Assembly: GCF_900142015.1 (NCBI RefSeq) | Contig: NZ_FQZN01000012.1 | Coordinates: 1 to 64,000, forward strand | DNA from: Bacteroides stercorirosoris | GTDB taxonomy: Bacteria; Bacteroidota; Bacteroidia; Bacteroidales; Bacteroidaceae | DNA: 64,000 bases | Direction of reading: 5' to 3' | Part shown: positions 26,570 through 35,309 of the stretch, piece after piece | How the letters are laid out: every line of letters begins with the position of its first letter | Numbering within the stretch: the stretch's first letter is position 1 | Translations under genes and position numbers: made by a program | Notes under the pieces: generated by a model | Database searches by the model: none | What the model saw: the letters and a program-made list of their open reading frames with translations, nothing else | Told to the model about the DNA's origin: nothing

Positions 26570-28060
26570 TTATTTAGCCATTGATTTTTCCAAGCGATGT
26601 TTCCAGCGTGCATAAGCGTCCGCATACTCCTGACGTTTAGCCTGGTTAGGCTCGATAACATCCAGCTTTTCCAACGTTGCAAATGCCTCGTTATTATCCT
26701 TATAGATGCCTGCGCCGATACCTGCACCTTTGGCTGCACCTACCGAGCCGTCCGTATCGTACAGCTCGATCACCGCACCCGTCACACCTGCCAGCGTATC
26801 GCGGAAGATGGAGCTAAGGAACATATTCGCATGTCCTGCATGGATTTTCTGCACAGGGATGCCCATACCTTCCATGATGTCTATACCATATTTGAAGGAG
26901 AACACAATACCCTCCTGAGCCGCACGCACAATGTGCTGTTTGCCATGCAAATTGAAGTTCAGACCACGGATGGAGCAGTTGATTTCCTTGTTTTCAAGCA
27001 TGCGTTCCGCACCGTTGCCGAAAGGCAGAATACTGATGCCCGCGCTGCCGATAGGAGCTTGTGATGCCAGCACATTCATTTCATTGTAAGAGATGCCTTC
27101 GGGAGCAATCGTACGTTTCACCCAAGAGTTGAGAATACCCGTACCATTGATGCAGAGCAGAACGCCCAGACGAGTCTGCTCGTCCGTATGGTTCACATGG
27201 GCGAATGTATTCACACGTGATTTCGGATCGTAGTTTACTTCACCGTTCACACCATATACCACGCCCGAAGTGCCTGCCGTAGAGGCAATCTCACCCGGAT
27301 TGAATACGTTCAGTGAAAGTGCGTTGTTCGGCTGGTCGCCTGCACGGTAAGTAATCGGTGTACCCTCCTTCAATCCCAGTTCCTTTGCGGCGGCGGCATT
27401 CACACGGCCTTGTTCGGAGAACGTAGGTTTGATGTCTGCAATCAGGGATTTATCGAAACCGTAGTAATCCATCAGGAAGTCAGCCACGCGGTTGTTCTTG
27501 AAATCCCAGAACATGCCTTCCGAAAGGCCGGAAACGGTAGTACAGATTTCGCCGCTCAGCTTCATGGCGATGTAATCACCCGGAAGCATAATCTTATAAA
27601 TTCTTTCGTAGATTGCCGGTTCGTTCTCCTTTATCCATGCCAGTTTAGAGGCGGTAAAGTTGCCCGGGGAGTTCAATAGATGCGAAAGGCAGTTCTCCTC
27701 TCCCAGCGTTTCAAATGCCTTTTGTCCATAAGGAACAGCGCGCGAGTCACACCAGATGATGGAAGGACGCAGCACATTCTGATCCTTATCCACACACACC
27801 AATCCATGCATCTGATAAGAGATACCGATTGCCTTGATTTCACCTGCGTTTGCCCCCGACTCTGTCATAACCGCTTGTGTGGCGAGTTTCAGATTCTCCC
27901 ACCAGCTTTCGGGATTTTGTTCCGCCCAACCCGGTTTCACGGCAATGATGGCCGCCTCTGTCTTCGGGAAAAAAGCAGAAGATACACATTTGCCGGTTTC
28001 GGCGTTTACCAGGCTCGCTTTTACGGACGAGCTACCAATGTCATAGCCTAATAAATACAT
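26570..28060 (-). CDS. xylB: Xylulokinase
   Basis: 496 residues of the FGGY carbohydrate-kinase family. The N-terminal phosphate-binding loop YDIGSSSVKASLVNAETG and the second-domain signature region (about 245-275, TYRAGDQPNNALSLNVF, STAGTSGVVYG) are present. It phosphorylates D-xylulose to xylulose 5-phosphate for the pentose phosphate pathway. First structural gene after the regulator, followed closely by xylA. Confidence 0.93.
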   Translation of the reverse strand: MYLLGYDIGSSSVKASLVNAETGKCVSSAFFPKTEAAIIAVKPGWAEQNPESWWENLKLATQAVMTESGANAGEIKAIGISYQMHGLVCVDKDQNVLRPSIIWCDSRAVPYGQKAFETLGEENCLSHLLNSPGNFTASKLAWIKENEPAIYERIYKIMLPGDYIAMKLSGEICTTVSGLSEGMFWDFKNNRVADFLMDYYGFDKSLIADIKPTFSEQGRVNAAAAKELGLKEGTPITYRAGDQPNNALSLNVFNPGEIASTAGTSGVVYGVNGEVNYDPKSRVNTFAHVNHTDEQTRLGVLLCINGTGILNSWVKRTIAPEGISYNEMNVLASQAPIGSAGISILPFGNGAERMLENKEINCSIRGLNFNLHGKQHIVRAAQEGIVFSFKYGIDIMEGMGIPVQKIHAGHANMFLSSIFRDTLAGVTGAVIELYDTDGSVGAAKGAGIGAGIYKDNNEAFATLEKLDVIEPNQAKRQEYADAYARWKHRLEKSMAK

Positions 28061-28067
28061 TATTTCA

Positions 28068-28152
28068 AAATTAAAGAATTAAGGAATGAAAGAGTGAAAA
28101 AACAGACAAAATGGAAAAACATAATTCTTTTTTGCTCACCTTTCATTATTCA
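28068..28152. repeat. Imperfect inverted repeat between the xyl regulator and xylB
   Basis: AATTAAAGAATTAAGGAATG and following bases (from 28068) are near reverse complementary to the segment ending around 28166 (CATTATTCATTATTAATTG...). The match is imperfect and A/T rich, so the pairing is less secure than in the other intergenic repeats here. Confidence 0.4.
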
Positions 28153-28166
28153 TTATTAATTGTTAA

Positions 28167-28907
28167 TTACCTTCTTACCTTATTATATATCTTCTTGTCG
28201 AAGCGATAATAACGTGCCGCGCGGTGGGCAACTCCCTGTTGTTTCTCTTCCATAGGAACCACATATTCCATCATGGCAATCTTTTTGTGGAAGTTTCGCA
28301 CGTCAATCGGTTTGCTGTATATCAATTCATATAAAGTACGCAGTTGCGATGCGGTAAACTTGCGGGGCAGCAAATCGAACAGAGCCGACGGGTTGATCTC
28401 AACATACTGGCGGATATAAACCAATGCTTCTTTTATAATCAGATTATGGTCGAAAGCCAAAGCCTTGATGTCTTGCAGCGCCACCCAGTATGCCTCGAAA
28501 TCGTCCAGATTGCGGCTCAATGCACGGTCTATCTTCACCAGTGACAGGTAGGCTATGGTAACGATACGCTCAACTTTTGATTGCATGGCACGTTCCAGCC
28601 AATGAATGTCCTTCGGGTCTTTAGTCCGGTTCTTGGAGCCGAATGCCTTGAACTGCATCAGATTGACGTTTTTCAATCCTGTCAGTTCGTTCAGCACACG
28701 TTTGGCAGCTTCATCCAAGTCCTCATCCATATAAATAAGACTTCCGGGAAGCTTCATATCGTGGAAGATTTCACCTTTTTCCTCACCTACACGCTTTATC
28801 AAAAGAACCTTTAATTGTTCTCCGTCAAAACCAATCACCACACAGTCTACTGAGATGTGATTGTTGGCTAATGGGGTTTTCTGTTCAATGTCTTGCATAA
28901 TATCCAT
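28167..28907 (-). CDS. Nudix-domain transcriptional regulator of xylose genes
   Basis: About 246 residues. An N-terminal Nudix fold (about 15-150; SVDCVVIGFDGEQLKVLLIKR) is joined to a C-terminal winged helix-turn-helix (about 170-246; KFTASQLRTLYELIYSKPID). The Nudix box is degenerate: the segment GSLIYMDEDLDEAAKRVLNE lacks the catalytic Glu after Arg (RV instead of RE), so it likely binds a ligand rather than hydrolysing one, as in NrtR/AraR-type sensors. Directly upstream of xylBAE, it probably controls them. The ATG at 28907 leaves only a very short leader after the TATATTTG box at 28920-28927; the Met at 28898 is an alternative start. Confidence 0.85.
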   Translation of the reverse strand: MDIMQDIEQKTPLANNHISVDCVVIGFDGEQLKVLLIKRVGEEKGEIFHDMKLPGSLIYMDEDLDEAAKRVLNELTGLKNVNLMQFKAFGSKNRTKDPKDIHWLERAMQSKVERIVTIAYLSLVKIDRALSRNLDDFEAYWVALQDIKALAFDHNLIIKEALVYIRQYVEINPSALFDLLPRKFTASQLRTLYELIYSKPIDVRNFHKKIAMMEYVVPMEEKQQGVAHRAARYYRFDKKIYNKVRR

Positions 28908-28919
28908 GTTTAAGCGCTG

Positions 28920-28927
28920 CAAATATA
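28920..28927 (-). promoter_or_regulatory. Bacteroides -7 box of the xylose operon
   Basis: TATATTTG on the minus strand, just upstream of the regulator's start codons. It probably drives the regulator and, by read-through, xylB-xylA-xylE. No clear operator palindrome was recognised. Confidence 0.5.
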
Positions 28928-28949
28928 AACAGGTTTTTTGAATATGCAA

Positions 28950-29284
28950 GCGGAAGAAATATAAAATTTATCATGTTATAAAGCACTATTTTTCAATAGA
29001 ATACATATCGTACATTTTACAATATCAAAACATGGACTTATCGTTGAAAAGACAATATGTATTGTTGATAGAGAACGAAGGCCTCTAATTGTAGGAAGTA
29101 CAATAAGAGTAAAGTACTTTATTCTTAAGGATTTTAGCATCTGGGGAAGAAGAAAGATCAGTCGGCTCTTATTGTATTTTATTCGAGGGGACAAAATAGG
29201 GATTTGAATTTGAAGAAGCATACCATCTTCGGGGAGTATTGCACAAAAATCATACATTTGTGCGGTGGTTATCGGAAAAAGCTA
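28950..29284. other. A/T-rich intergenic stretch between the xyl regulator and fabD
   Basis: No gene is supported. A 93-codon minus-strand frame inside it has no family resemblance, no ribosome site and unusual composition, so it is not called. No repeat or hairpin of note was seen. The right end carries the fabD promoter box. Confidence 0.5.
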
Positions 29285-29292
29285 TACCTTTG
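29285..29292 (+). promoter_or_regulatory. Bacteroides -7 box of fabD
   Basis: TACCTTTG matches TAnnTTTG, 38 bases before the fabD ATG. Confidence 0.55.
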
Positions 29293-29329
29293 CACCACTT
29301 TTTTAATTAACACCTAAAATAAGAACAAA

Positions 29330-30217
29330 ATGAAAGCATTTGTATTTCCGGGTCAGGGTGCCCAATTCGTAGGAATGGGTAAAGACCTGTATGAAAATTC
29401 CGCTTTAGCAAAAGAATTGTTTGAAAAAGCTAATGATATCCTGGGATATCGCATTACGGATATTATGTTCAGCGGCACGGACGAAGATCTGCGCCAGACA
29501 AAGGTGACTCAGCCTGCTGTATTCCTTCATTCTGTTATCTCCGCCCTTTGTATGGGCGATGACTTCAAGCCCGAAATGACCGCCGGTCACTCACTGGGTG
29601 AATTTTCTGCGCTGGTAGCTGCCGGTGCATTGAGTTTCGAGGACGGTTTGAAGCTGGTTTACGCACGCGCCATGGCTATGCAGAAAGCATGTGAAGCGCA
29701 ACCTTCTACTATGGCTGCCATCATAGCCTTGTCTGACGAGAAAGTAGAAGAGATCTGTGCACAGGTAACAGCTGAAGGCGAAGTTTGCGTTGCAGCCAAC
29801 TATAACTGCCCGGGACAAATCGTGATTTCAGGTTCTATCGAAGGCATCAACAAGGCTTGCGAACTGATGAAAGCTGCCGGAGCAAAGCGCGCTCTGCCCT
29901 TGAAGGTGGGCGGTGCATTCCATTCTCCGCTGATGAACCCTGCAAAGGTTGAACTGGAAGCTGCTATCAACGCTACTGAAATTCATGCTCCGAAGTGTCC
30001 GGTTTACCAGAATGTAGATGCCCTGCCCCACACCGATCCGGCAGAAATCAAGAAAAATCTTGTTGCCCAACTGACAGCTTCCGTACGCTGGACACAGACA
30101 GTGAAGAATATGGTTGCCGATGGCGCTACCGATTTCACAGAATGTGGCCCGGGTGCAGTTCTGCAAGGTCTTATCAAGAAGATTGCGCCGGAAGTGTCTG
30201 CTCACGGCATAGCATAA
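29330..30217 (+). CDS. fabD: Malonyl-CoA:ACP transacylase
   Basis: 295 residues. It moves the malonyl group from CoA to acyl carrier protein to supply fatty-acid elongation. The N-terminal FPGQGAQFVGMG (about 5-16), the nucleophile elbow GHSLGEFSAL (Ser near residue 88) and the active-site His in GGAFHSPLM (near 202) are all present, as is QNVDA near the C-terminus. It stands as a single gene with its own promoter and terminator. Confidence 0.95.
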   Translation: MKAFVFPGQGAQFVGMGKDLYENSALAKELFEKANDILGYRITDIMFSGTDEDLRQTKVTQPAVFLHSVISALCMGDDFKPEMTAGHSLGEFSALVAAGALSFEDGLKLVYARAMAMQKACEAQPSTMAAIIALSDEKVEEICAQVTAEGEVCVAANYNCPGQIVISGSIEGINKACELMKAAGAKRALPLKVGGAFHSPLMNPAKVELEAAINATEIHAPKCPVYQNVDALPHTDPAEIKKNLVAQLTASVRWTQTVKNMVADGATDFTECGPGAVLQGLIKKIAPEVSAHGIA

Positions 30218-30239
30218 TCCTTTGAAAATTATATTTATC

Positions 30240-30277
30240 AGGGCTGTCCTCCAATTTTGGAAGGCAGCCCTTCTTTT
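30240..30277 (+). terminator. Intrinsic terminator of fabD
   Basis: GGGCTGTCCTCC (30241-30252) pairs with GGAAGGCAGCCC (30259-30270) around AATTTT, followed by TTCTTTTTT. Confidence 0.85.
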
Positions 30278-30315
30278 TTACGGCTTCGGTTGTGGCAACA
30301 GACCGGGAGAATCCT

Positions 30316-30323
30316 TATATTTG
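30316..30323 (+). promoter_or_regulatory. Bacteroides -7 box of the gene at 30341
   Basis: TATATTTG, 17 bases before the ATG at 30341. It supports this start over an earlier in-frame codon at 30257, which would lie in the fabD terminator. Confidence 0.55.
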
Positions 30324-30340
30324 CACAAATATGCGTGATT

Positions 30341-30868
30341 ATGGAAAAGATAGATGAGTTCAGAAACACTCTTGCAATGCCTCTTAGCAAGTTATCAATA
30401 GATAAGCTGGTACGGGAAATATGTCTGCATCCTGAATACCTGAAAGATATGTATCAACTGATTTCCGATGATAAAATCGTTGTTTCGTGGCGGGCTATAT
30501 GGGCATGCGAGAAAGTGAGTGAGCAACACCCCGGTTGGTTTGTCCCATTGCAGGACGACATTATCCAGCGGTTATTGACTTGCCGGCACGATGGTTCTAA
30601 ACGCCTGTTTCTATCCATACTGTATAATGTACCCGTGTCCACTCCCATTTCCATAGATTTACTGAACTACTGTCTGGACCACATGCTGGCTCCACAGGAA
30701 AGTATAGGCGTACAAGCATTAGCCATCAGAATGGCTTATCGGCTTTGTAAGTGCGAACCGGAACTTTTGAAGGAGCTACAGCTCATATTAGAGAATGCAG
30801 ATACGGAATATTACTCCACAGGAGTTAAGACTACCATCCGGAATATTTTGAAGAAGATAAATAAATAA
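30341..30868 (+). CDS. Hypothetical helical (HEAT-like) protein
   Basis: 175 residues, predicted all-helical and soluble. It starts MEKIDEFRNTLAMPLSKLS and contains repeating helix pairs (VSWRAIWACEKVSEQHPGWF, RLFLSILYNVPVSTPISIDL) that resemble HEAT-type repeats. No catalytic motif is visible and no family name is recognised with confidence. Single gene with its own promoter box, converging with an acetyltransferase gene. Confidence 0.65.
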   Translation: MEKIDEFRNTLAMPLSKLSIDKLVREICLHPEYLKDMYQLISDDKIVVSWRAIWACEKVSEQHPGWFVPLQDDIIQRLLTCRHDGSKRLFLSILYNVPVSTPISIDLLNYCLDHMLAPQESIGVQALAIRMAYRLCKCEPELLKELQLILENADTEYYSTGVKTTIRNILKKINK

Positions 30869-30878
30869 GTCTTCGTTT

Positions 30879-31409
30879 CTACATTCCCCCTATCGCTTTC
30901 CTGTAATCCCCATCACTTTTCTTCTTAAAACCATTGCTCAGCAACACCTTTATTGAAACAGTATTCTCTTCGGAAGGGTCTGCCGAAATTTCGTGTCCTC
31001 CCAGTCCAATGATTTTCTCTTCTAACTTCCGGATTATTATTTTACCGATACCTCTATTCAGATACTCTTCTTCGCCAATCAAATAGCCAATTTCGTAAGT
31101 GTGATTCTTTTCGGGTACATCGCCATACAAACTCTCAAAGTCGTGTCCCTCCTCCTCAAAATCTTTCAAGAAGAAACAATCGGCATAAAGGCAATACCCT
31201 ATTTTCCTGTCCTTGTAGTAAACAATGAAGTGTTTCATGAAATCGTACTTATCATTTCTATTGTTTACTTCATCCAGCCAGGCATCTCTTTGCCCTTCTC
31301 CGTCCGGACACAGCCATTTATAGATATAATCCTTGTTCAACCATTCATTAAACAACGGTATGTCTTCGTCAAGCAAGGGCTTTAATATAATCTCGTCTTT
31401 ATGAATCAT
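30879..31409 (-). CDS. GNAT acetyltransferase, aminoglycoside 6'-acetyltransferase-like
   Basis: 176 residues. The N-terminal LLDEDIPLFNEWLNKDYIYKW and the acetyl-CoA motif YEIGYLIGEEEYLNRGIGKI (about 104-123), followed by ISADPSEENTVSIKVLLSNGF, match the Acetyltransf_8/RimJ-like group that includes AAC(6')-I enzymes. Resistance cannot be claimed from sequence; a housekeeping acetyltransferase is as likely. Single gene between two unrelated short genes. Confidence 0.75.
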   Translation of the reverse strand: MIHKDEIILKPLLDEDIPLFNEWLNKDYIYKWLCPDGEGQRDAWLDEVNNRNDKYDFMKHFIVYYKDRKIGYCLYADCFFLKDFEEEGHDFESLYGDVPEKNHTYEIGYLIGEEEYLNRGIGKIIIRKLEEKIIGLGGHEISADPSEENTVSIKVLLSNGFKKKSDGDYRKAIGGM

Positions 31410-31440
31410 TGGCGCATTTAAGTTATTTCATTTCTTATAT

Positions 31441-31836
31441 TTATTTAACCCGGTCCCCTTCCATATCTATAAAAAAAGTTTCACCGTTTAGCTTTACCTT
31501 TGCTTTGCCATCTTTATTAAAATAGCGGGCATCGTCATATATAAATGGAATCACTTCTTTGCCTGTTTGATCTATAAAACCGCATTTACCCTCTATGCAT
31601 ACTGCCGCCAACCCTGTTTTGGTAAACGACCATGCAGGGTTGTATATACATGGAATCACTTCCTTCCCCGTTTTGTCCACATAGCCCCACCAACCATTCA
31701 GCCGGACTAATGCCAACCCTACGGAAAAGGCGTGAACATAGTCATATATAAACGGTACAATCTTTTCGCCTGTTGCTGCATCCAGAAAGCCCCATTTGCC
31801 ATTCTCTTCCGTTGGCACTAATTTTTGTATTTTCAT
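31441..31836 (-). CDS. WG-repeat protein
   Basis: 131 residues from the ATG at 31836 (MKIQKLVPTEENGKWGF). It contains about three WG repeats of the type GKWGFLDAATGEKIVPFIYD, GWWGYVDKTGKEVIP and CGFIDQTGKEVIPFIYDD, which form a beta-propeller-like or sheet structure. No signal peptide from this start. WG-repeat proteins are common in Bacteroides with unclear roles. A longer frame upstream is hydrophobic but has no support. Confidence 0.7.
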   Translation of the reverse strand: MKIQKLVPTEENGKWGFLDAATGEKIVPFIYDYVHAFSVGLALVRLNGWWGYVDKTGKEVIPCIYNPAWSFTKTGLAAVCIEGKCGFIDQTGKEVIPFIYDDARYFNKDGKAKVKLNGETFFIDMEGDRVK

Positions 31837-31998
31837 CTTCTGAGTATCCTCCCTACAATAGTTCGTTAAACATTGAGTTATCAGTATGCTGAGTAAGTCA
31901 GCGGTCAAAGATAAGAAATGTCGTGAGAAGTTTATGCCTGTAACAGAAAAGATTAGCACCATGAATTGAAAAACAGTTGAAAATAAGGGGTGAAACAC

Positions 31999-32029
31999 TT
32001 GACTTCGCCTTTCTGATGTAGTATATTTG
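31999..32029 (+). promoter_or_regulatory. Promoter of the DUF4248 gene
   Basis: TTG (31999-32001) and TATATTTG (32022-32029), 20 bases apart, make one of the best Bacteroides promoter matches in the window. The ATG is 47 bases further on. Confidence 0.65.
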
Positions 32030-32075
32030 TAGAAGTTTAAGAAAAAACTTTAATATAAAACTAAAACCTTAGCAA

Positions 32076-32300
32076 ATGGCAAAACTTATCCTTTCTTTTT
32101 CGGAACTTGCCGGAATGTATTTCCCGGGTTGTTCTACTCCGAAGAACGCAGTGCGCTCTTTACAACGAAGCATCAAACGGTGCACTAATTTGACAATTGC
32201 TTTATCAGAAACAGGCTATTTGCCGTATAATCACCGATGGCTTACCCCTAAGCAATTCGGGCTGATTTTGGAAAATCTGGGCGACCCGTATCCAGAATAA
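32076..32300 (+). CDS. DUF4248 family protein
   Basis: 74 residues matching the small Bacteroides-specific DUF4248 pattern: LSFSELAGMYFPGCSTPKNAVRSL, then CTNLTIALSETGY with PYNHRWLTPKQFGLILENLG. The fold looks like a short DNA-binding or adaptor helical bundle; such genes are often found near HU-like proteins and capsule or mobile regions. Its own promoter and terminator make it a single-gene unit. Confidence 0.75.
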   Translation: MAKLILSFSELAGMYFPGCSTPKNAVRSLQRSIKRCTNLTIALSETGYLPYNHRWLTPKQFGLILENLGDPYPE

Positions 32301-32320
32301 CGACGGGTGTAAAAGATGAA

Positions 32321-32359
32321 AAGGCGGTACTTCCTTACGAGGATTTACCGCCTTTTTTG
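32321..32359 (+). terminator. Intrinsic terminator of the DUF4248 gene
   Basis: AAGGCGGTA (32321-32329) pairs with TACCGCCTT (32346-32354), with an inner TCCT/AGGA pairing, then TTTTT. Confidence 0.85.
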
Positions 32360-32505
32360 TTGATATATATTTAGTTTAGGTCTTGTGACTGATTTCTGCG
32401 CTGTTAATAAACGTCGGGAACATTCTTAAAAAACGTTCCTGTTATTCTTTAAAAACGCTGTTTACGGTTATTAATGGGGTACTCGTAATTGTATCGATTT
32501 ATCAT

Positions 32506-33162
32506 TTACTTCTTTATCCCCAAAATATGTCTTGCTTTCTCTTCACTGGAGATGAAATCGAGTGCATTGATTATCTCGTCATAGTTCTCCCGGTCGGCAA
32601 TGTTTGGAGCCAGGATTTTCAACACTTTCAGCTTGTCATCATCAAACGTATATATTGACATCATCCGCACGCATTGCTTGCAACTCAGCTTTCTATTGCC
32701 AATGCCATTTTCCAATAATTCCAGTTGGTCGTCCTTGAAAGGCTTGCTTTTCACCTTATTATAAAGTGACTGGAAGTCTCTTTCATTCATCCCCCCCCAA
32801 ACGGTGGCGTGCGGACGGGGAGGAATGTTTCCACCTACTTCTACGGAGGGATAAACTGCCACAGGAGGAGGAGGAACATCTGTCCGGAAAGAGTCCATAC
32901 TTATCACACGCCCGTCAATGAAGCTGACTATAATCGTAGTCCATCCGGCATTGTCAGCGATGTTCTTTATGAACTCCCATTCCTCCACGTCATGGTCGAA
33001 ACGGCGATAGTCCGGCTTTCCAAGTATAGACGACACTTCTTTCTGGCTCATTCCCTTCTCAACGCTCATCATGACGTCCTTGTTGATTCCTAAAATACTG
33101 GCGCAGCCACTTATGCCAATTATAAGTGCCAGCAGTGCTAATGTCTGTTTTATTGCTTTCAT
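32506..33162 (-). CDS. Lipoprotein with BamE-like N-terminus and DUF4476-like C-terminus
   Basis: 218 residues. The lipoprotein signal ends GISGC (Cys near residue 20). Residues about 30-95 resemble the SmpA/BamE fold (MSVEKGMSQKEVSSILGKPD, the usual start). A Pro-rich linker with VPPPPVAVYPSVEVGG follows, then a DUF4476-like domain (about 125-218; FKDDQLELLENGIGNRKLSC, FDDDKLKVLKILAPNIADRENYD). The combination suggests an envelope lipoprotein of unknown function. A run of eight C's on the plus strand (32791-32798) codes within the linker. Confidence 0.7.
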   Translation of the reverse strand: MKAIKQTLALLALIIGISGCASILGINKDVMMSVEKGMSQKEVSSILGKPDYRRFDHDVEEWEFIKNIADNAGWTTIIVSFIDGRVISMDSFRTDVPPPPVAVYPSVEVGGNIPPRPHATVWGGMNERDFQSLYNKVKSKPFKDDQLELLENGIGNRKLSCKQCVRMMSIYTFDDDKLKVLKILAPNIADRENYDEIINALDFISSEEKARHILGIKK

Positions 33163-33331
33163 ACTCTATATTGTTTTTAGTTTTTAGTGTTGGCACAAAT
33201 ATAGGCGGGGAAAAGCATATAATATTATCTTTTTCCCTATTCTTTTTGGAAATTTCCCTATATGAAATTGTTTTCCCCTACAAATTACCTAACTTTGCAT
33301 TCATAAAAATAACTATTTAACTATAACTAGT

Positions 33332-33623
33332 ATGATACTAAACAAACACAAATCTATCTGTATCTCTGTCAGTTTGCTATTGGCATTATTTTGCTCTTGC
33401 AGTAAAGAAAAACTCCCTGAGCCTACCACAGGAAGATTTGAAAATGCCCCATTCAAATGGGATTTTATCCACCTCGCAACAACTGACGATGCCATGTTTA
33501 TCGGAGATAGAAATATATGTCAAGTGGATATATTCTGCAAAGACGGAACGGACAAAAGTGAACAGGATAGCGGAAACGCTTGTCGGACTTTCTAATAGTA
33601 GAAAATATGCAGATAGAGAATAA
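33332..33623 (+). pseudogene. Short lipoprotein gene, probably frameshifted
   Basis: The first frame (33332-33595, 87 residues) begins with a lipoprotein signal (LLLALFCSCSKEK, Cys near residue 22). After GTDK it runs SEQDSGNACRTF and stops. Removing one A from the AAAA at 33551-33554 would instead continue as KVNRIAETLVGLSNSRKYAD to the stop at 33623, a more protein-like tail. I therefore read it as one frame broken by a one-base insertion, either a pseudogene or a sequencing or phase-variable A-run. Function unknown. Confidence 0.45.
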
Positions 33624-33630
33624 AAATAAA

Positions 33631-34392
33631 ATGAGTACAAATTACAATGTTGGTGATTTGATTTATGACGCAAATATTTATGATGGATTGAACACCTTCC
33701 TCTCTGATTTACCATTTTACAAAAAGTGGTTGCCGAAAGACAAGGACGCCAAGATACTTGAACTATGCTGTGGTACAGGCAGACTAACACTTCCCATTGC
33801 AAAAGATGGATACAATATTTGTGGAGTAGATTACACTTCATCAATGCTTGAACAAGCAAAGGCAAAAGCCTTCGAAGCGGGTTTAGAGATTAACTTCATT
33901 GAGGCAGATATCAGAACATTGAACCTACAAGAGAAATTCGATTTTATTTTTATTCCATTTAATTCAATCCATCATTTATATAAAAATGAAGATTTATTTA
34001 AAGCATTACAGGCTATCAAAGGTCATCTCAAAGAAAAAGGAATATTGCTGTTGGATTGTTTCAACCCTAATATTCAATACATTGTTGAAAACGAAAAAGA
34101 GCAGAAAGTAATAGCCGAATATGTCACCAGTGACGGAAGGAAAGTATTGATAAAACAAACAATGCGTTATGAAAACGCAACCCAAATTAATCGTATAAAA
34201 TGGCATTATTTTATAAATGGTAAGTTTCATTCAGTTCAAGATTTGGATATGAGATTGTTTTTCCCTCAAGAACTGGATTCATATCTGGAATGGGCAGGAT
34301 TTAATATTATGTACAAGTTTGGAGGTTTTAAAGAAGAAACCTTTAGTGATAGCTCTGAAAAACAAATATATGTTTTGGCATTAAATAAATGA
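33631..34392 (+). CDS. Class I SAM-dependent methyltransferase
   Basis: 253 residues from the ATG at 33631 (MSTNYNVGDLIYDANIYDG). SAM-binding motif I is ILELCCGTGRLTLPIA (about 43-58) with the acidic motif II in NICGVDYTSSMLEQA (about 63-77), and motif III in FDFIFIPFNSIHHLY. It looks like a small-molecule methyltransferase; substrate unknown. It is A/T rich compared with the flanking core genes, as are its neighbours, suggesting a later acquisition. Next to it, on the other strand, is a metallo-hydrolase gene. Confidence 0.8.
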   Translation: MSTNYNVGDLIYDANIYDGLNTFLSDLPFYKKWLPKDKDAKILELCCGTGRLTLPIAKDGYNICGVDYTSSMLEQAKAKAFEAGLEINFIEADIRTLNLQEKFDFIFIPFNSIHHLYKNEDLFKALQAIKGHLKEKGILLLDCFNPNIQYIVENEKEQKVIAEYVTSDGRKVLIKQTMRYENATQINRIKWHYFINGKFHSVQDLDMRLFFPQELDSYLEWAGFNIMYKFGGFKEETFSDSSEKQIYVLALNK

Positions 34393-34404
34393 TGTTTCTC
34401 ATCT

Positions 34405-35295
34405 TCAATGTTTATTCACAAGACTTTTCCAAAGCAGTTTATTTTCCTGTATAGTGAATGTTATTTTCTCATTATCCTTGAGCCAGGAAAGATAAGAACG
34501 TATGGTGCTGCCGACTAATACATACTGCTCTATAGTCATAGTCAGATTATACCTGTCAAATATTTGTTGTAGAATATCTTCAATAGTAACTTGCTTTTCA
34601 CAAATATCCAACAGTGTCTCTACTATTTCATATATTTTGTTACGGTTGCTCTGTACTAATTCTTTTATATTTTCGGTAACTTCTGCATGAGCAGGTACAA
34701 ATATTTTTCCTTGCATACTTTCTACTCTGTCCAATGTATCTAAATATTGCGCAACATCATAAACAAATGAAACTTGATATTTCTCTAATGTACTTTTACT
34801 GGAGATGCAATCTGCTAAAAAGATTGTGTCGTCAGGAGTCCGCAGCCCGATCATATCAAAAAAATGTCCTGGTAACGGGAAAACTTCCAACTCTTTTGGA
34901 AAATCATCATGAGAGATGTCCTTTACCTGACTTGCTTTTGCAAGCAGAAACTTTCCTCTAAGTTCTCTGCATGGATATCCGCCATATAAGAAAGATGATT
35001 CTAAAATAGGGTGATTAGTAAAAGCAACTTCAATTCCTTTTGCAAATATCGGACAACCTGTCTGCTCTTGTATATAGTGATTTCCGCCTATATGGTCGGC
35101 ATTGGAATGCGTATTGATAATAGCTTTTATCCGCCAGTTATTTTGATTGGCTATTTTAAGCACTTTTTTACCAGCTTCCTTATCATTGCCACTATCAATC
35201 AGATATATATCAGTATCATTCTGTTTATAGATACCTATTTTCGCCGGGCTTTCAATATAATAACTCTGAGACCCGAGTTGTTTTAGTTCATACAT
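34405..35295 (-). CDS. MBL-fold metallo-hydrolase
   Basis: 296 residues. The beta-lactamase-fold metal motif is THSNADHIGG (about 62-71; the family's HxHxDH appears as HSNADH), with further ligand positions in LPGHFFDMIGL and DCISSK. The C-terminal ~80 residues form a helical winged-helix-like region, as in Bacteroides and Firmicutes RNase Z-like or glyoxalase-type hydrolases. Likely an intracellular thioester or lactone hydrolase; substrate unknown. The second His of the motif is replaced by Asn, which may alter metal binding. Just 15 bases follow the upstream propeller gene. Confidence 0.78.
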   Translation of the reverse strand: MYELKQLGSQSYYIESPAKIGIYKQNDTDIYLIDSGNDKEAGKKVLKIANQNNWRIKAIINTHSNADHIGGNHYIQEQTGCPIFAKGIEVAFTNHPILESSFLYGGYPCRELRGKFLLAKASQVKDISHDDFPKELEVFPLPGHFFDMIGLRTPDDTIFLADCISSKSTLEKYQVSFVYDVAQYLDTLDRVESMQGKIFVPAHAEVTENIKELVQSNRNKIYEIVETLLDICEKQVTIEDILQQIFDRYNLTMTIEQYVLVGSTIRSYLSWLKDNEKITFTIQENKLLWKSLVNKH

Positions 35296-35309
35296 TATTT
35301 ATCAGGCAT

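Noticed and set aside
28976..29257. A 93-codon minus-strand frame between the xyl regulator and fabD
   Set aside because: Hydrophobic low-complexity translation, no start context, no homologue pattern; it overlaps regulatory DNA.
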